Source: Nostoc foliaceum FACHB-393 (GTDB lineage Bacteria > Cyanobacteriota > Cyanobacteriia > Cyanobacteriales > Nostocaceae). From it: 64,000 bases of DNA. The notes beneath the pieces are model-generated. The model did not search any database. It had not been told where the DNA came from and was given only the letters and a program-made list of their open reading frames with translations. Numbering within the stretch: position 1 is the stretch's first letter; every line of letters starts with the position of its first letter. The stretch spans positions 124,001 through 188,000 of the forward strand of contig NZ_JACJTD010000003.1 in the NCBI RefSeq assembly GCF_014698505.1. The letters are read 5' to 3'. The position numbers and the translations under genes are program-made. Shown here piece by piece: positions 9,458 through 19,186 of this stretch.

Positions 9458-10546
9458 ATGACCCAGAACTACCGCATTACTCTACTCCCCGGCGATGGCA
9501 TTGGCCCTGAAATTATGGCAGTGGCGGTAGATGTGCTGAAAGTCGTAGGGAAGCAATTTGATCTGAAGTTTGAATTCCAAGAAGCCCTCATCGGTGGTGC
9601 AGCAATTGATGCCACAGGTGAACCCCTACCATCTGCCACTCTAGAGACTTGCCGTAACAGTGATGCTGTATTACTCGCCGCCATTGGTGGCTATAAGTGG
9701 GATTCTCTGCCATCCAATTTACGCCCAGAAGCAGGTTTGTTAGGATTACGTGCAGGTTTAGGATTATTTGCCAATTTGCGCCCAGCGAAAATTTTGCCCC
9801 AGTTAATTGATGCTTCGACTTTGAAGCGCGAAGTTGTCGAAGGCGTGGATATTATGGTGGTGCGCGAACTCACTGGTGGGATTTACTTCGGTAAACCCAA
9901 AGGGATTTTTGCCACAGAAACTGGTGAAAAACGCGGTGTAAATACAATGGTTTACACCGAGTCGGAAATTGAACGTATTGGGCGAGTGGCGTTTGAAGCG
10001 GCTAAAAAACGCGGTCGGAAACTCTGTTCGGTAGATAAGGCGAATGTATTAGAAGTATCGCAGTTGTGGCGCGATCGCATCACCCAACTTAGTACGGAAT
10101 ATCCAGATATCGAACTCTCTCATTTATATGTAGATAATGCAGCTATGCAGTTGGTACGCGCTCCCAAGCAATTCGACACCATAGTTACAGGCAATTTGTT
10201 TGGTGATATTCTTTCTGATGCTGCTGCTATGCTCACAGGTAGCATTGGGATGTTACCCTCAGCTAGTTTGGGCGCTTCTGGACCTGGTGTATTTGAACCA
10301 GTTCATGGTTCCGCCCCAGATATTGCCGGACTTGATAAAGCAAATCCTCTAGCACAGGTTTTGAGTGCGGCGATGATGTTGCGCTACGGTTTAGATCAAC
10401 CAAAAGCGGCAGATCACATCGAACAAGCCGTATTGCAAGTTTTAGAACAAGGCGATCGCACCGGGGATATAATTTCTCCAGGCAAAAACCTCTTAGGTTG
10501 CCGCGCTATGGGCGATGCACTGATTTTAGCTCTTGAAGGAAAATAA
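9458..10546 (+). CDS. leuB: 3-isopropylmalate dehydrogenase
   Basis: 362 residues. It oxidises and decarboxylates 3-isopropylmalate to 2-oxoisocaproate with NAD+ in leucine synthesis. Visible marks are [12 protein letters not shown] at the N-terminus, the substrate segment [15 protein letters not shown], the YTESEIERI region, and the metal/NAD signature [33 protein letters not shown]. The NAD pocket GSAPDIAG is also present. Length is normal. Its other leu genes are not in the window. Confidence 0.95.
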   Translation: MTQNYRITLLPGDGIGPEIMAVAVDVLKVVGKQFDLKFEFQEALIGGAAIDATGEPLPSATLETCRNSDAVLLAAIGGYKWDSLPSNLRPEAGLLGLRAGLGLFANLRPAKILPQLIDASTLKREVVEGVDIMVVRELTGGIYFGKPKGIFATETGEKRGVNTMVYTESEIERIGRVAFEAAKKRGRKLCSVDKANVLEVSQLWRDRITQLSTEYPDIELSHLYVDNAAMQLVRAPKQFDTIVTGNLFGDILSDAAAMLTGSIGMLPSASLGASGPGVFEPVHGSAPDIAGLDKANPLAQVLSAAMMLRYGLDQPKAADHIEQAVLQVLEQGDRTGDIISPGKNLLGCRAMGDALILALEGK

Positions 10547-10635
10547 TAAATAATGCAACTTGGGCAATTTGGCAACCTTTGCCATAAGTTTCGGGTAGAC
10601 TAAAGGGAAATCTAGCAATCAAATAACAGTCGATA

Positions 10636-10896
10636 GTGTACGCATTACGACAAGGTCAAGCAAATTTTACCGCCCCAAAGATCCAATCGCCTTTGATTGA
10701 TCCCGCCCTAATCAGAGCCGCTGGGCAGATATACTATACTCACTGTGAAGTACATCCCGAAATAGCTGGGCAATCTTCCGGTGTAGCAATTAATCGTGTG
10801 ACTCATCGAGGTAAGGTTATTTTTACTAACCAACCAGTTCTTTTACCTCAAGAATGTTTTGTGCCGTTGAGTCAAATTGAATCGCACATGTATTAG
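10636..10896 (+). CDS. Small conserved-looking hypothetical protein
   Basis: 86 residues from a GTG start (10636), 89 bases after leuB on the same strand. It is soluble, with no membrane segment; features are PALIRAAGQIYYTHCEVHPEIAG and FTNQPVLLPQECFVPLSQIE. I do not recognise a named family. Codon use and base content resemble the neighbours, and the compact, hydrophobic-core-like sequence suggests a real protein. Two Cys (residues about 37 and 75) are not in a metal motif. Confidence 0.5.
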   Translation: MYALRQGQANFTAPKIQSPLIDPALIRAAGQIYYTHCEVHPEIAGQSSGVAINRVTHRGKVIFTNQPVLLPQECFVPLSQIESHMY

Positions 10897-10991
10897 TCAT
10901 TGATCATTGGTCATTAGTCATTAGTTCTCGACAAAGGACAAAAGATAAACGACAAATGACACAGAAGAAATGACAAAGGACAAATGACTGT
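10897..10991. repeat. STRR-type heptamer-like repeats
   Basis: Repeats of the type GTCATTA / TCATTGG are followed by degenerate copies of GACAAATG and GACAAAGG, roughly inverted to the first set. Such short tandem repeats are usual between genes in Nostoc. They are not coding. Confidence 0.6.
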
Positions 10992-11840
10992 ATGGACATT
11001 TTGTTCGCCGTTCCGGCGAGTGTAATGGTCTTTGCTTTGGGTGCATCTATTGGCAGTTTTATCAACGTTATTGTTTACCGGCTACCTGCTGGGTTGTCAA
11101 TTCTTTGGCCGCCCTCTCGTTGTCCCCACTGCTTAAACCAGCTAAAAGCTTACGACAATGTACCAGTATTTGGTTGGATTTCGTTAAGAGGGCGGTGTCG
11201 ATATTGCAAAAGCAAAATTTCTGTCCGTTATCCTGTGGTAGAAGGGGTAACGGGCATAATTTTTTTACTAGTTTTTTTGGTATTTCAAGTTTCGACTTTA
11301 ACAATAGGCTATTGGGCTTTTTGTAGTTGGTTATTGGCACTATCGCTTATCGACCTAGATACAATGACCTTACCCAATCCACTTACTCAGTCGGGTTTAG
11401 TGGTCGGGATTTTATTTCAAATGGTGGTTGGTTTTTTACCAGAGGCTAGTTCCGTGGTATTGGTAAATCACCTGATGATGGCGATAGTTGGCGCAGTATT
11501 GGGTTTATGGCTGTTTGATGCGATCGCCCTATTGGGTTCAATTGCCTTTGGTAAAGCTGCAATGGGTGCGGGTGATGCCAAGTTAGCAGCCATGATGGGA
11601 GCCTGGTTAGGGTGGAAATATTTGCTCTTGGCTAGTTTTATTGCTTGTTTCCTGGGAGCGTTAGTTGGCAGCAGTCTCATTATGGGTAGACGCAAAACCG
11701 CCAGTCAAAAGACATCGCTACCAAGGTTAGGACAAAAGATGCCTTTTGGCCCTTTTCTGGCTTTAGGATCTGTGATTACTCTGTTTAGTGGCGAAGCCAT
11801 TTTGTCTAGCTACCTGCGGTTATTTTTTCCAGCGTCTTAA
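10992..11840 (+). CDS. pilD: Prepilin peptidase / N-methyltransferase
   Basis: 282 residues. It cleaves prepilin leader peptides at the cytoplasmic face and methylates the new N-terminus, for type IV pili. The N-terminal cytoplasmic domain has the tetracysteine zinc pair CPHC (near residue 44) and CRYC (near 70). The two catalytic aspartates sit in SLIDLDTMTLP and MGAGDAKLAAMMG. Six to eight membrane helices cover the rest. No pilin genes are adjacent. Confidence 0.92.
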   Translation: MDILFAVPASVMVFALGASIGSFINVIVYRLPAGLSILWPPSRCPHCLNQLKAYDNVPVFGWISLRGRCRYCKSKISVRYPVVEGVTGIIFLLVFLVFQVSTLTIGYWAFCSWLLALSLIDLDTMTLPNPLTQSGLVVGILFQMVVGFLPEASSVVLVNHLMMAIVGAVLGLWLFDAIALLGSIAFGKAAMGAGDAKLAAMMGAWLGWKYLLLASFIACFLGALVGSSLIMGRRKTASQKTSLPRLGQKMPFGPFLALGSVITLFSGEAILSSYLRLFFPAS

Positions 11841-12389
11841 ACTGAGCACAAAAAAAGGGAATGGGGTACAGGTTACAGAGCACAGATTGTTCCCTGTTAC
11901 CTCTTCTCTAACCCAAATGTGATTTCATAAGAAATATTTATAATTCGTGACTGTAACCAACATTACCCCATCTACCCTTCATATTTTGATAATATTCAGC
12001 TTGTGACTTGTATTACCCTCTTAACGACGATTAACCGTTGGCAAGCACAACTAGTGCAACAGATGCTGATTGCTCATAACCTAGCAATACGAATAATTGA
12101 TTTGGGTAGGAGGGGGAAAGCATCTTATTTGGAGGTTGGTATTCTCATGGCTTTGTCAGTACGTCCATATAATTAAGTCTGCTGAAAAAAGAGCAAGAGA
12201 CTTGTATTGGCATAAGTATTTTCGTTAAGCTGGCAACCAAAGATGAAAATTAAGGTCTGAATTGCTTAAAAGCGTAGTTTGACGATGTAGCCTTTTTTCA
12301 TTAATAAAGACAAATGGCAAAAGGCTAAAGACAACCCGATACGGCTTGATATGTTTTCGACCTCATACCCACTTAAAATAAAATAAAAA
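11841..12389. other. 549-base intergenic region upstream of accD
   Basis: I find no convincing gene. A 37-codon ORF at 12063-12176 lacks a ribosome site and resembles nothing known to me. TAGCCTTTT (12288-12296) and AAAAGGCTA (12319-12327) form an inverted repeat, a possible hairpin in the accD leader. The accD ATG has only an A-rich stretch in front instead of a Shine-Dalgarno sequence. Confidence 0.4.
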
Positions 12390-13340
12390 ATGGCTAACAA
12401 CGAAGAATCACGCGGTTTAAAGTCTCTATTTGATTGGTTTGCCAATCGACGGAAATCAGGATCTACCAGTCTCGAACGCCAAGAGCGTGAAATTGCTGAT
12501 GGGCTATGGCATAAATGTTCTAAGTGCAGTGTCTTGGCATATACAAAAGACCTGAAAGCCAATCAGATGGTTTGTGCCGAATGTGGTCATCACAATCGGG
12601 TAGATAGCGATGAGCGCATCCGTCAATTGATAGATCATAATACTTGGAAACCGCTAGACGAGCATTTGCGTCCAACCGATCCGTTGGAATTTCGCGATCG
12701 CAAACTCTACAGCGATCGCCTGCGGGAAATGCAAGAGAAAATTGGCTTAATAGACGCAGTTAAAACTGGTTTAGGTCAAATTAATGGTTTACCCATTGCC
12801 CTTGGGGTTATGGACTTCCGCTTCATGGGTGGTAGCATGGGTTCGGTTGTGGGAGAAAGACTTACCCGCATGATTGAGCAAGCCACTCAACGGCGGTATC
12901 CTGTAGTTATTGTCTGCACCTCCGGAGGCGCGAGAATGCAAGAAGGAATGCTCTCCCTGATGCAGATGGCGAAAATCTCCGCAGCCCTACAGCGCCATAA
13001 AGACGCTCGACTATTATATATTCCGGTTTTGACCAATCCCACAACAGGCGGCGTTACCGCAAGTTTTGCAATGTTGGGCGATATTATTTTGGCAGAACCC
13101 AAGGCAACCATCGGTTTTGCCGGTCGGCGAGTGATTGAGCAAACCCTGCGGGAAAAACTACCTGATGATTTTCAGACTGCTGAAGATTTGCTCCTGCATG
13201 GTTTTGTTGATGATATCGTACCCCGTACCCAATTAAAGAACACCCTAACCCAGCTGATAGCCCTACACCAGCCTGTACTAACAACACCTCATATGGTGTT
13301 GTGGGAAACAATGTCCTTGACTTCTACCGCCGCAGAATAG
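12390..13340 (+). CDS. accD: Acetyl-CoA carboxylase carboxyltransferase subunit beta
   Basis: 316 residues. The beta half of the carboxyltransferase transfers CO2 from biotin to acetyl-CoA in fatty acid synthesis, with AccA. The N-terminal zinc ribbon is CSKC (near residue 37) and CAEC (near 56). The crotonase-fold core shows [24 protein letters not shown] and [19 protein letters not shown], followed by the oxyanion region [12 protein letters not shown] and [18 protein letters not shown]. Standard bacterial length. accA is not nearby, as is usual in cyanobacteria. Confidence 0.96.
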   Translation: MANNEESRGLKSLFDWFANRRKSGSTSLERQEREIADGLWHKCSKCSVLAYTKDLKANQMVCAECGHHNRVDSDERIRQLIDHNTWKPLDEHLRPTDPLEFRDRKLYSDRLREMQEKIGLIDAVKTGLGQINGLPIALGVMDFRFMGGSMGSVVGERLTRMIEQATQRRYPVVIVCTSGGARMQEGMLSLMQMAKISAALQRHKDARLLYIPVLTNPTTGGVTASFAMLGDIILAEPKATIGFAGRRVIEQTLREKLPDDFQTAEDLLLHGFVDDIVPRTQLKNTLTQLIALHQPVLTTPHMVLWETMSLTSTAAE

Positions 13341-13368
13341 TCAAAAGTCAAAAGTGAAGAGTTAGGAA

Positions 13369-13405
13369 GTGAGGAGTTATGAGTGAAAAATTCATAACTC
13401 CTCAC
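13369..13405. terminator. Bidirectional hairpin between accD and the MFS gene
   Basis: GTGAGGAGTTATGA and its exact complement form a 14-bp stem with a 9-base loop. It is set inside a longer imperfect palindrome of STRR-like heptamers (about 13341-13435). The two flanking genes converge here, so a shared terminator role is plausible. No strong U-run is present. Confidence 0.45.
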
Positions 13406-13436
13406 TCTTAACTTCTAACTTCTCACTTTTCAATCC

Positions 13437-14846
13437 CTAACCTCTGCCTGGCTCTTGAAGAAACATGAGTGGGACAAGTGCTGTTAGTCGAAATAGACTA
13501 GAGAGGGCAAACAACCCCAGCAAGCCTCCAAACTGAGCAAATTGAACTATAAAGCTGCCTATGGTTATGCCTAAAGCACCACTCGCTCCAGCAACGGCAG
13601 CTGCGATCGCAAAATAGATAGACTGATTTTTAATTGGTGCGATCGCTAATTGTATATTGTTGTTGCACAAGTCAATCGCCGCCCAAGTACCTCCAATCAA
13701 GATGTGTAACAGCGGTAACCATAACCAGATGTCAAGGCGATTAACACCAATCCCCAGCCACAGCAGTGGTGTGGCTGCAACCAAAATTCCAATACAGATG
13801 AGGATGGGACGATTGCCTATCTTGTCTGCTAATTTTCCCCACAGGATCAGCATTAGCAAAGTCGCCCCCGCCTGAAGGCTGTTGTAGATAGTCACGTAGC
13901 TCACATCCAAATCCAGTGTGTCGAGCATATAGAGGTTAAAAAAAGGACTGCTGAGGTTAACAGCAAGCGTCCAGAAACTTAAATACAGCAGAAATCTCAA
14001 AAAGTTAGAGTTTTTCCAGATATTGCTCTCTAATTGGTTTTGTGGAGTAGGTACACTACAAAATTCATCTTTTGCAACCTCTGATTGAATCTCATCTGTT
14101 TGAGTGAACTTGCCATAATAAGTGTTTTGCGACCGCGGATTCACATCCACCTGAAAATATTGACACCCCAATCCCACAATCCCAAACACTATACCTACCA
14201 GCAGAACCACCCCATAACCTTGGAGACTTCCACCATACCAATGTGATACAACGAGTCCAGCTATTGGTACGCAAACCAAATTGGTGAGACTAGCAGCACT
14301 ATTGCGTATACCAAAATACCTGCCTCGCAATCGCCGGGGAACTATCATTGCTACCCAACTTAGCCACGATGCCGCTCCTAGTCCTCCCAAAAGACTGCTG
14401 AATAGAACAATCAAGAGTGTCAATATAACTAACTGATGAGTATTAAGCGCTCCCCAGCTTACGCCTACAATACCAATTACTAGAACCAGCCATAGCAGTC
14501 GACCAATTCCGTGTGTCCGAAGAGAATATTGAAAGCGGCTGGTACTACGTTCAGATAAGTAAGCACCCAACGGCTGAATAAGATTGACCAACATCGGGAT
14601 AGAGCACAGCATCCCAAATACCACTGGACTAGCACCCAATTCCACTAAGAAATTGCTGAGTAAAATTCCGCCAGTTCCAAGGGAGTAAACCGCTGCTAAG
14701 ACAGAATCCGCAGTGGAGGCTTTTAAACTAGTGCGAATACTATCCTTGGGAATTCGAGAGGTTGGAGAAAGTGCTGTTGATGGTAAAGCAATCTGGGGAA
14801 TTTCCAGAGTCAGTGGCGCAGTTGTTTCAACCTGAACAAAATCCAT
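13437..14846 (-). CDS. Major facilitator superfamily transporter
   Basis: 469 residues with about 12 membrane helices in two halves. The first half opens after a roughly 45-residue polar N-terminus (LAAVYSLGTGGILLSNFLVELG); the loop AYLSERSTSRFQYSLRTHG lies where MFS motif A is expected. A central cytoplasmic loop near residues 215-260 splits the halves, and the second half carries GKLADKIGNRPILICIGI, a good motif A. Substrate not deducible. It is divergent from the sugar ABC genes; a functional link is possible but unproven. Confidence 0.8.
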   Translation of the reverse strand: MDFVQVETTAPLTLEIPQIALPSTALSPTSRIPKDSIRTSLKASTADSVLAAVYSLGTGGILLSNFLVELGASPVVFGMLCSIPMLVNLIQPLGAYLSERSTSRFQYSLRTHGIGRLLWLVLVIGIVGVSWGALNTHQLVILTLLIVLFSSLLGGLGAASWLSWVAMIVPRRLRGRYFGIRNSAASLTNLVCVPIAGLVVSHWYGGSLQGYGVVLLVGIVFGIVGLGCQYFQVDVNPRSQNTYYGKFTQTDEIQSEVAKDEFCSVPTPQNQLESNIWKNSNFLRFLLYLSFWTLAVNLSSPFFNLYMLDTLDLDVSYVTIYNSLQAGATLLMLILWGKLADKIGNRPILICIGILVAATPLLWLGIGVNRLDIWLWLPLLHILIGGTWAAIDLCNNNIQLAIAPIKNQSIYFAIAAAVAGASGALGITIGSFIVQFAQFGGLLGLFALSSLFRLTALVPLMFLQEPGRG

Positions 14847-15035
14847 AATGTATGTTTATAAGTAAAGCATTCTGGGAGTAATCCGGTTGCAAAGGAACTC
14901 AGTATGCTTTTTTAGCATTTCTGATAATTTTTCGTTATTTTAGCTTGCAATTCTCAACAAAAATTTCAAATAAGTAAAATTTCACTCCTTAGCAACAGAA
15001 GGTATAAGTAAGAAGAAAGAAACTATTATTTGTCT

Positions 15036-16295
15036 GTGATCAAGAAAAAATTATTTAATTTTTTGGGATTGGTGATGGCGATCGCGATCGCTATTATTGC
15101 TTGTCAAAGCCTACAATTACCAAGCAAACCGTTAGCATCTACCGCAGTCACCATTAAGCTCAGTGGATGGGGAGGCTCTCCTGTTGAGCAAAAACTTTTG
15201 AGGCAGGTACTGCAAGACTTTGAAGCACAACATCCAACTATTAAGGTCAAATATGAGGTAATTTCTGACCAATACATGGATGTAATCAAAACTCGTTTAG
15301 TTGGGGAAGCTGCGCCCGATGTCTTTTATCTGGATGCCCTAGAAGCTCCTTTCTTGATGAGTCAAAATGTCCTGGAACCGTTAGAAAGTTATATCACCCC
15401 CGAATTTGACCTAGCGGACTTCGAGCATACCCTACTCGACAGTTTCAAATACCAGAACCAGATTTATGGTCTTCCCAAAGACTATTCCACCCTTGCTCTG
15501 TTTTATAACAAAAAAGCCTTCGCCGCCGCAGGGTTGAGTAATCCGCCGGCTACTTGGGATGAACTACGTAACTACTCGAAGCAATTGACAGGCAAACTTA
15601 ATAGATACGGCTTTGGAGAAATTCCAGAATTGGCGCGTCAAGCTTATAAAATTAAAGCCTTTGGTGGGCAACTCGTTGATCAAAATGGTTATGCTACCTT
15701 TGCCAGTGAGGCAGGATTACAGGGTTTAGAGTTGGTGGTAGACCAGTATCAAAAAGACCGCTCCTCAGCCCAAAAATCTGATGTAGGGACAAACTCAGGT
15801 AGTGAAATGTTTGGTCAGAGTAAAGTGGCAATGGTAATTGAAGGTAACTGGGCAATTCCCTACTTAACTGAAACCTTTCCCCAAGTAGAGTTTGCTACTG
15901 CACCAGTGCCTACTATTAATGACAAAAAAGGCACGATGGTGTTTACAGTTGCCTACGTAATGAATAAGCAAGCACAACACAAAGCCGAAGCCTGGGAGTT
16001 AATTTCTTATCTCACAGGTAAAGAAGGAATGCAGAAGTGGACAGGAACAGGGTTTGCTTTGCCAACCCGGAAATCAGTGGCAAAGAATTTGGGTTACGAC
16101 CAAGATCCATTGCGATCGCCATTAGTGGCGGGAGTAGATTATGCTACACCGTGGCAGGTAGGTCAGTATCCAGCTGCGATCGTGAATAACTTTGAGAATC
16201 AATTTGTCAGTGCCTTGTTGGGACAACAACCATTAAAGCAGGCGATGCTGAAGGCAGAGAATGAAGCTAATCAGCAGATTAAAGCAATGGATTAA
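15036..16295 (+). CDS. Sugar ABC transporter substrate-binding lipoprotein (CUT1 type)
   Basis: About 419 residues. The N-terminus KKKLFNFLG plus a hydrophobic run ends in IIAC, a lipobox, so it should be a lipid-anchored periplasmic protein. The body is family-1 extracellular solute binding: TIKLSGWGGSPVEQKLLRQVL, YEVISDQYMDVIKTRL, APDVFYLDALEAPFL, GLPKDYSTLALFYNKKAF and AMVIEGNWAIPYL. Start is GTG 15036 or the in-frame TTG at 15030; neither has a clear ribosome site. Two permease genes follow after 628 bases holding a miniature element and a tandem repeat. No ATPase gene is linked, so a shared MalK-like ATPase elsewhere is expected. Confidence 0.88.
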   Translation: MIKKKLFNFLGLVMAIAIAIIACQSLQLPSKPLASTAVTIKLSGWGGSPVEQKLLRQVLQDFEAQHPTIKVKYEVISDQYMDVIKTRLVGEAAPDVFYLDALEAPFLMSQNVLEPLESYITPEFDLADFEHTLLDSFKYQNQIYGLPKDYSTLALFYNKKAFAAAGLSNPPATWDELRNYSKQLTGKLNRYGFGEIPELARQAYKIKAFGGQLVDQNGYATFASEAGLQGLELVVDQYQKDRSSAQKSDVGTNSGSEMFGQSKVAMVIEGNWAIPYLTETFPQVEFATAPVPTINDKKGTMVFTVAYVMNKQAQHKAEAWELISYLTGKEGMQKWTGTGFALPTRKSVAKNLGYDQDPLRSPLVAGVDYATPWQVGQYPAAIVNNFENQFVSALLGQQPLKQAMLKAENEANQQIKAMD

Positions 16296-16299
16296 GCAA

Positions 16300-16424
16300 T
16301 AGACCTCTTGCAAAAGTGCTTTTTGCACTCTTGGGGAAAAGGTTAAAGGTTAAAGGGGAAGGGGACAATACAGAACCTTTTCCCCTTCCCCCTTTCCCTT
16401 TTCCCGACTTATGCAAGAAGTCTA
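16300..16424. mobile_element. Miniature inverted-repeat element with TA flanks
   Basis: TAGACCTCTTGCA (16300-16312) and TGCAAGAAGTCTA (16412-16424) are inverted copies with 12 of 13 matches, both ending in TA at the outer edge. Between them are GGTTAAA heptamers and a purine-rich tract facing its pyrimidine-rich complement, so the whole could fold on itself. There is no transposase ORF. TA ends suggest an IS630/Tc1-type non-autonomous element; this family guess is inference. Confidence 0.5.
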
Positions 16425-16496
16425 ATTAAAAATTGTCCTATTTCTTACTCTCACATTCGTTTAACTTAACTCTTCAATTATTTTGAAATTTTGGCA

Positions 16497-16860
16497 ATTC
16501 CGAGTTCAAAGCACGAAGTTTTGAGTTCTGAGGTCGAAGTTCCAAGTTCAAAGCACGAAGTTCTGAGTTCTGAGGTCGAAGTTCCGAGTTCAAAGCACGA
16601 AGTTCCGAGTTCTGAGGTCGAAGTTCCGAGTTCAAAGCACGAAGTTCTGAGTTCTGAGGTCGAAATTCCAAGTTCAAAGCACGAAGTTCCGAGTTCTGAG
16701 GTCGAAGTTCCAAGTTCAAAGCACAAAGTTCTGAGTTCTGAAGTCGAAGTTCCGAGTTCAAAGCACGAAGTTCTGAGTTCTGAGGTCGAAATTCCAAGTT
16801 CAAAGCATGGAGTTCCGAGTTCTGAGGTCAAAGTTCCAAGTTCAGAGGACGAAGTACGAT
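16497..16860 (+). repeat. Tandem array of a 42-bp unit made of six heptamers
   Basis: Eight full 42-bp units (starting 16497, 16539, 16581, 16623, 16665, 16707, 16749, 16791) plus a decayed ninth to about 16860. Each unit is six 7-base blocks: four of the form GTTCNRA, plus GCACGAA and GGTCGAA. Units differ at a few positions. The strand is asymmetric and forms no hairpin. Because 42 is divisible by 3, several frames stay open, giving spurious repetitive ORFs on both strands; I do not call these genes. Confidence 0.9.
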
Positions 16861-16923
16861 AAATAATCATGCACTACCCATCGCTACAGCCGGGTTAGTG
16901 CGGGATTAGATGGAGGTTCAATA

Positions 16924-17832
16924 GTGTTTGAAATCAGCAGGCGGCGGAGTAACCCCAGGTGGAATATCACAGAAAACTTGGCTGGGTATATGTTCATGAT
17001 GCCCACCATTTTAGTTTTAGGGACTTTCGTAGTCTTACCCATTCTCTACGCCGTTTTTCTTTCCTTGCAAAAAGTTCAACTTCTTGGCGGTATTGAGTAC
17101 GAGTTCATCGGTTTTCGGAACTTCACACGATTAGCTGAAGATGAACGAGTTTGGATTGCTTTGAGAAACACAGCAGAATATGTAGCCATTGTTGTGCCAA
17201 CTCAAACTATCCTGGCTTTAATTCTGGCGGTAACTCTGAATTCAGGGATTCGTGGTAAAAACTGGTGGCGTATCCTCTATTTTTTGCCGACAGTCACTTC
17301 TTCAGCAGTGCTAACACTCATCTTCATGTGGATTTATAACACCGATGGGCTACTAAACGATTTTCTCGCGTTTGTGGGGCTACCGACATATAACTGGTTG
17401 GGTGATCCAGCAGTTGCGCTCAAAGGCATTATGATCATGAACATTTGGTCAACCGCACCATTTTTCATGGTGATTTATCTAGCGGCGTTGCAAGATATAC
17501 CCCAAACACTTTATGAGGCGGCGGAACTCGATGGCGCAAATGGGTGGCAGCAATTTATCCACATTACTCTTCCCTTGCTTAAGCCTGTAACCTTCTTTGT
17601 GGTAGCAGTGGGGGTGATTGGGACTTTTCAACTTTTTGACCAGTCTTACATCTTTTCTGGGGGTACTGGCGGGCCAAACAACGCTACCTTAACTGTGGTG
17701 CTGCTAATTTACCAAGCTGTGTTTCGGAATTTACAAATGGGATATGCAGCTGCGATCGCATTTTTGTTAGCAGCAGTAATCATTGCCATCACTTTAATTC
17801 AGCAGCGACTTTTTGGAGGCGAACGGATTTGA
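16924..17832 (+). CDS. Sugar ABC transporter permease (MalF-like)
   Basis: 302 residues from a GTG start, about six membrane helices. The binding-protein-dependent permease (EAA) loop is YEAAELDGANGWQQFIHITLPLLKP near residue 200, which docks the ATPase. N-terminal helix: LAGYMFMMPTILVLGTFVVLPILYAVFLSLQ. The stop overlaps the next permease's start (TTGA), so the two are translationally coupled and form the heterodimeric channel of a CUT1 importer with the upstream binding lipoprotein. Confidence 0.9.
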   Translation: MFEISRRRSNPRWNITENLAGYMFMMPTILVLGTFVVLPILYAVFLSLQKVQLLGGIEYEFIGFRNFTRLAEDERVWIALRNTAEYVAIVVPTQTILALILAVTLNSGIRGKNWWRILYFLPTVTSSAVLTLIFMWIYNTDGLLNDFLAFVGLPTYNWLGDPAVALKGIMIMNIWSTAPFFMVIYLAALQDIPQTLYEAAELDGANGWQQFIHITLPLLKPVTFFVVAVGVIGTFQLFDQSYIFSGGTGGPNNATLTVVLLIYQAVFRNLQMGYAAAIAFLLAAVIIAITLIQQRLFGGERI

Positions 17833-18665
17833 CTAACATCTCTGGCTTATCCTGGCTCAAAGTCTTGTTATACGTCTTGCTGACACTCTATGCGATCGTC
17901 ACCCTAATTCCCTTTCTCTGGGCACTTTCAGCATCATTTAAGCCGCTAACAGAGATTGTCGGTGGTGAACCCAATTTTCTCCCCAAGAATTTTACTTTCG
18001 ATAACTACAGACAAATCTTTCTCCAAGAACCGCTGTTTTGGCGCTGGTTGTTCAACAGTGTGGCGATCGCCGTCAGCGTTACGCTTTTAAACTTGTTGTT
18101 AAATTCAATGGCTGGTTATGCCTTGGCAAGACTGCGCTTTGTGGGTAAGCGCTTCTGGTTCTTCCTAATTTTGGCTGTGCTGGCAGTACCGACGCAAATC
18201 ACCCTAATTCCTACATTTTTGATTTTGAAAGCGATCGGTTGGCTGAATTCTTATCAAGGAATGATTGTGCCCAGCATGGTTAATGCCACTTTTATCTTTA
18301 TGATGCGGCAATTTTTCGTTAATTTTCCTAAAGAACTAGAAGAAGCAGCTCAACTGGATGGCTTAAATACCGTTGGAATTTTTCGACATATTGTCTTACC
18401 TTTAGCAAAACCAGCACTGGCAGCGCAGGCAGTTTTTGTGTTCATGGGAAGTTGGAATAATTTTTTACTGCCTATAGTTATCCTATTTGACCCAGAAATG
18501 TTTACCCTCCCTTTGGGGCTGAACACCTTCAAAGGTCAATACATCAGTTATTGGAACTACATTATGGCGGCTTCTATGGTCTTTACCCTGCCAGCTTTAG
18601 CCATTTACGCCTTTTTTAATCGTTACTTTATTCAAAGCGTCACCTTTACCGGGGGAAAAGGTTAA
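17829..18665 (+). CDS. Sugar ABC transporter permease (MalG-like)
   Basis: 278 residues, TTG start overlapping the previous stop by four bases. Six helices; EAA loop LEEAAQLDGLNTVGIFRHIVLPLAKPALA near residue 190. Other typical MalG-family parts are LWALSASFKPLTEI at the N-terminus and the C-terminal RYFIQSVTFTGGKG. Partner of the upstream MalF-like permease. The substrate (a sugar or glucoside) cannot be told from sequence alone. Confidence 0.9.
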   Translation: MTNISGLSWLKVLLYVLLTLYAIVTLIPFLWALSASFKPLTEIVGGEPNFLPKNFTFDNYRQIFLQEPLFWRWLFNSVAIAVSVTLLNLLLNSMAGYALARLRFVGKRFWFFLILAVLAVPTQITLIPTFLILKAIGWLNSYQGMIVPSMVNATFIFMMRQFFVNFPKELEEAAQLDGLNTVGIFRHIVLPLAKPALAAQAVFVFMGSWNNFLLPIVILFDPEMFTLPLGLNTFKGQYISYWNYIMAASMVFTLPALAIYAFFNRYFIQSVTFTGGKG

Positions 18666-18760
18666 TAGTCATTAGTCATTAGTTAAAAATTCTTCCCTTG
18701 CTTCCCCTGCTCCCCCTACTCCCCCTACCCTCTTTTCCCCTCCCATTCCCCAAACAGTAT
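18666..18760. repeat. STRR: TCATTAG heptamers and pyrimidine tract
   Basis: GTCATTA repeats directly after the permease stop are followed by a C/T-rich run built of CCCCTACTC-like units. Intergenic, not coding. Confidence 0.55.
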
Positions 18761-18838
18761 TTTGGGCAACAAATTGCACTCCTAACGTGATATTGGTATT
18801 ACAGCGACTCAATCTCTATCTATCAGTTAACAAGCATT

Positions 18839-19054
18839 ATGGGTTTTGCAGACCTATCGATCGCAGAGATAGCAGCCGACTACAGCATTCCTGTAGAAAA
18901 AGTGTTTTCTCTGTGCAACCAACTGGGAATCGCCTACAAACACCAAAAGACCCGTTTGGCGTTAGAAGATGCAAAGGCAATTATTTCCCAAATATCATCT
19001 GAAACACGCCCAAAAGGTACTAGTGACTTGGTGGGTGATAACGAGGTCATCTGA
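18839..19054 (+). CDS. Small helical protein with a possible DNA-binding or IF2-N-like fold
   Basis: 71 residues: SIAEIAADYSIPVEKVFSLCNQLGIAYKHQKTRLALEDAKAIISQI. The pattern (helix, turn, helix with a conserved IP.EKV and LGI) resembles helix-turn-helix or IF2 N-terminal-like modules, and I recall similar short proteins in other cyanobacteria. No clear ribosome site. It lies 132 bases upstream of psbV on the same strand. Function unknown. Confidence 0.55.
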   Translation: MGFADLSIAEIAADYSIPVEKVFSLCNQLGIAYKHQKTRLALEDAKAIISQISSETRPKGTSDLVGDNEVI

Positions 19055-19186
19055 AGGGTGATCTTGGGCTTTAGCTAATCACTGATAGCTAATGACAAAA
19101 AACAATGAGTCATTAGCAATTAGCAGTTTGGAGATTGAGAACCGCTTTCTTAGCTGTGTTGAGCGTCAAAATTTTTAAGGGGAAAC

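Noticed and set aside
12063..12176. 37-codon ORF upstream of accD
   Set aside because: No ribosome site and no known small photosynthetic protein matches it.
16474..16870. Repetitive ORFs on both strands across the heptamer array (109, 130 and 123 codons)
   Set aside because: A 42-bp unit keeps several frames open by itself; no ribosome site, and composition is only that of the repeat. Kept as a note, not as genes.
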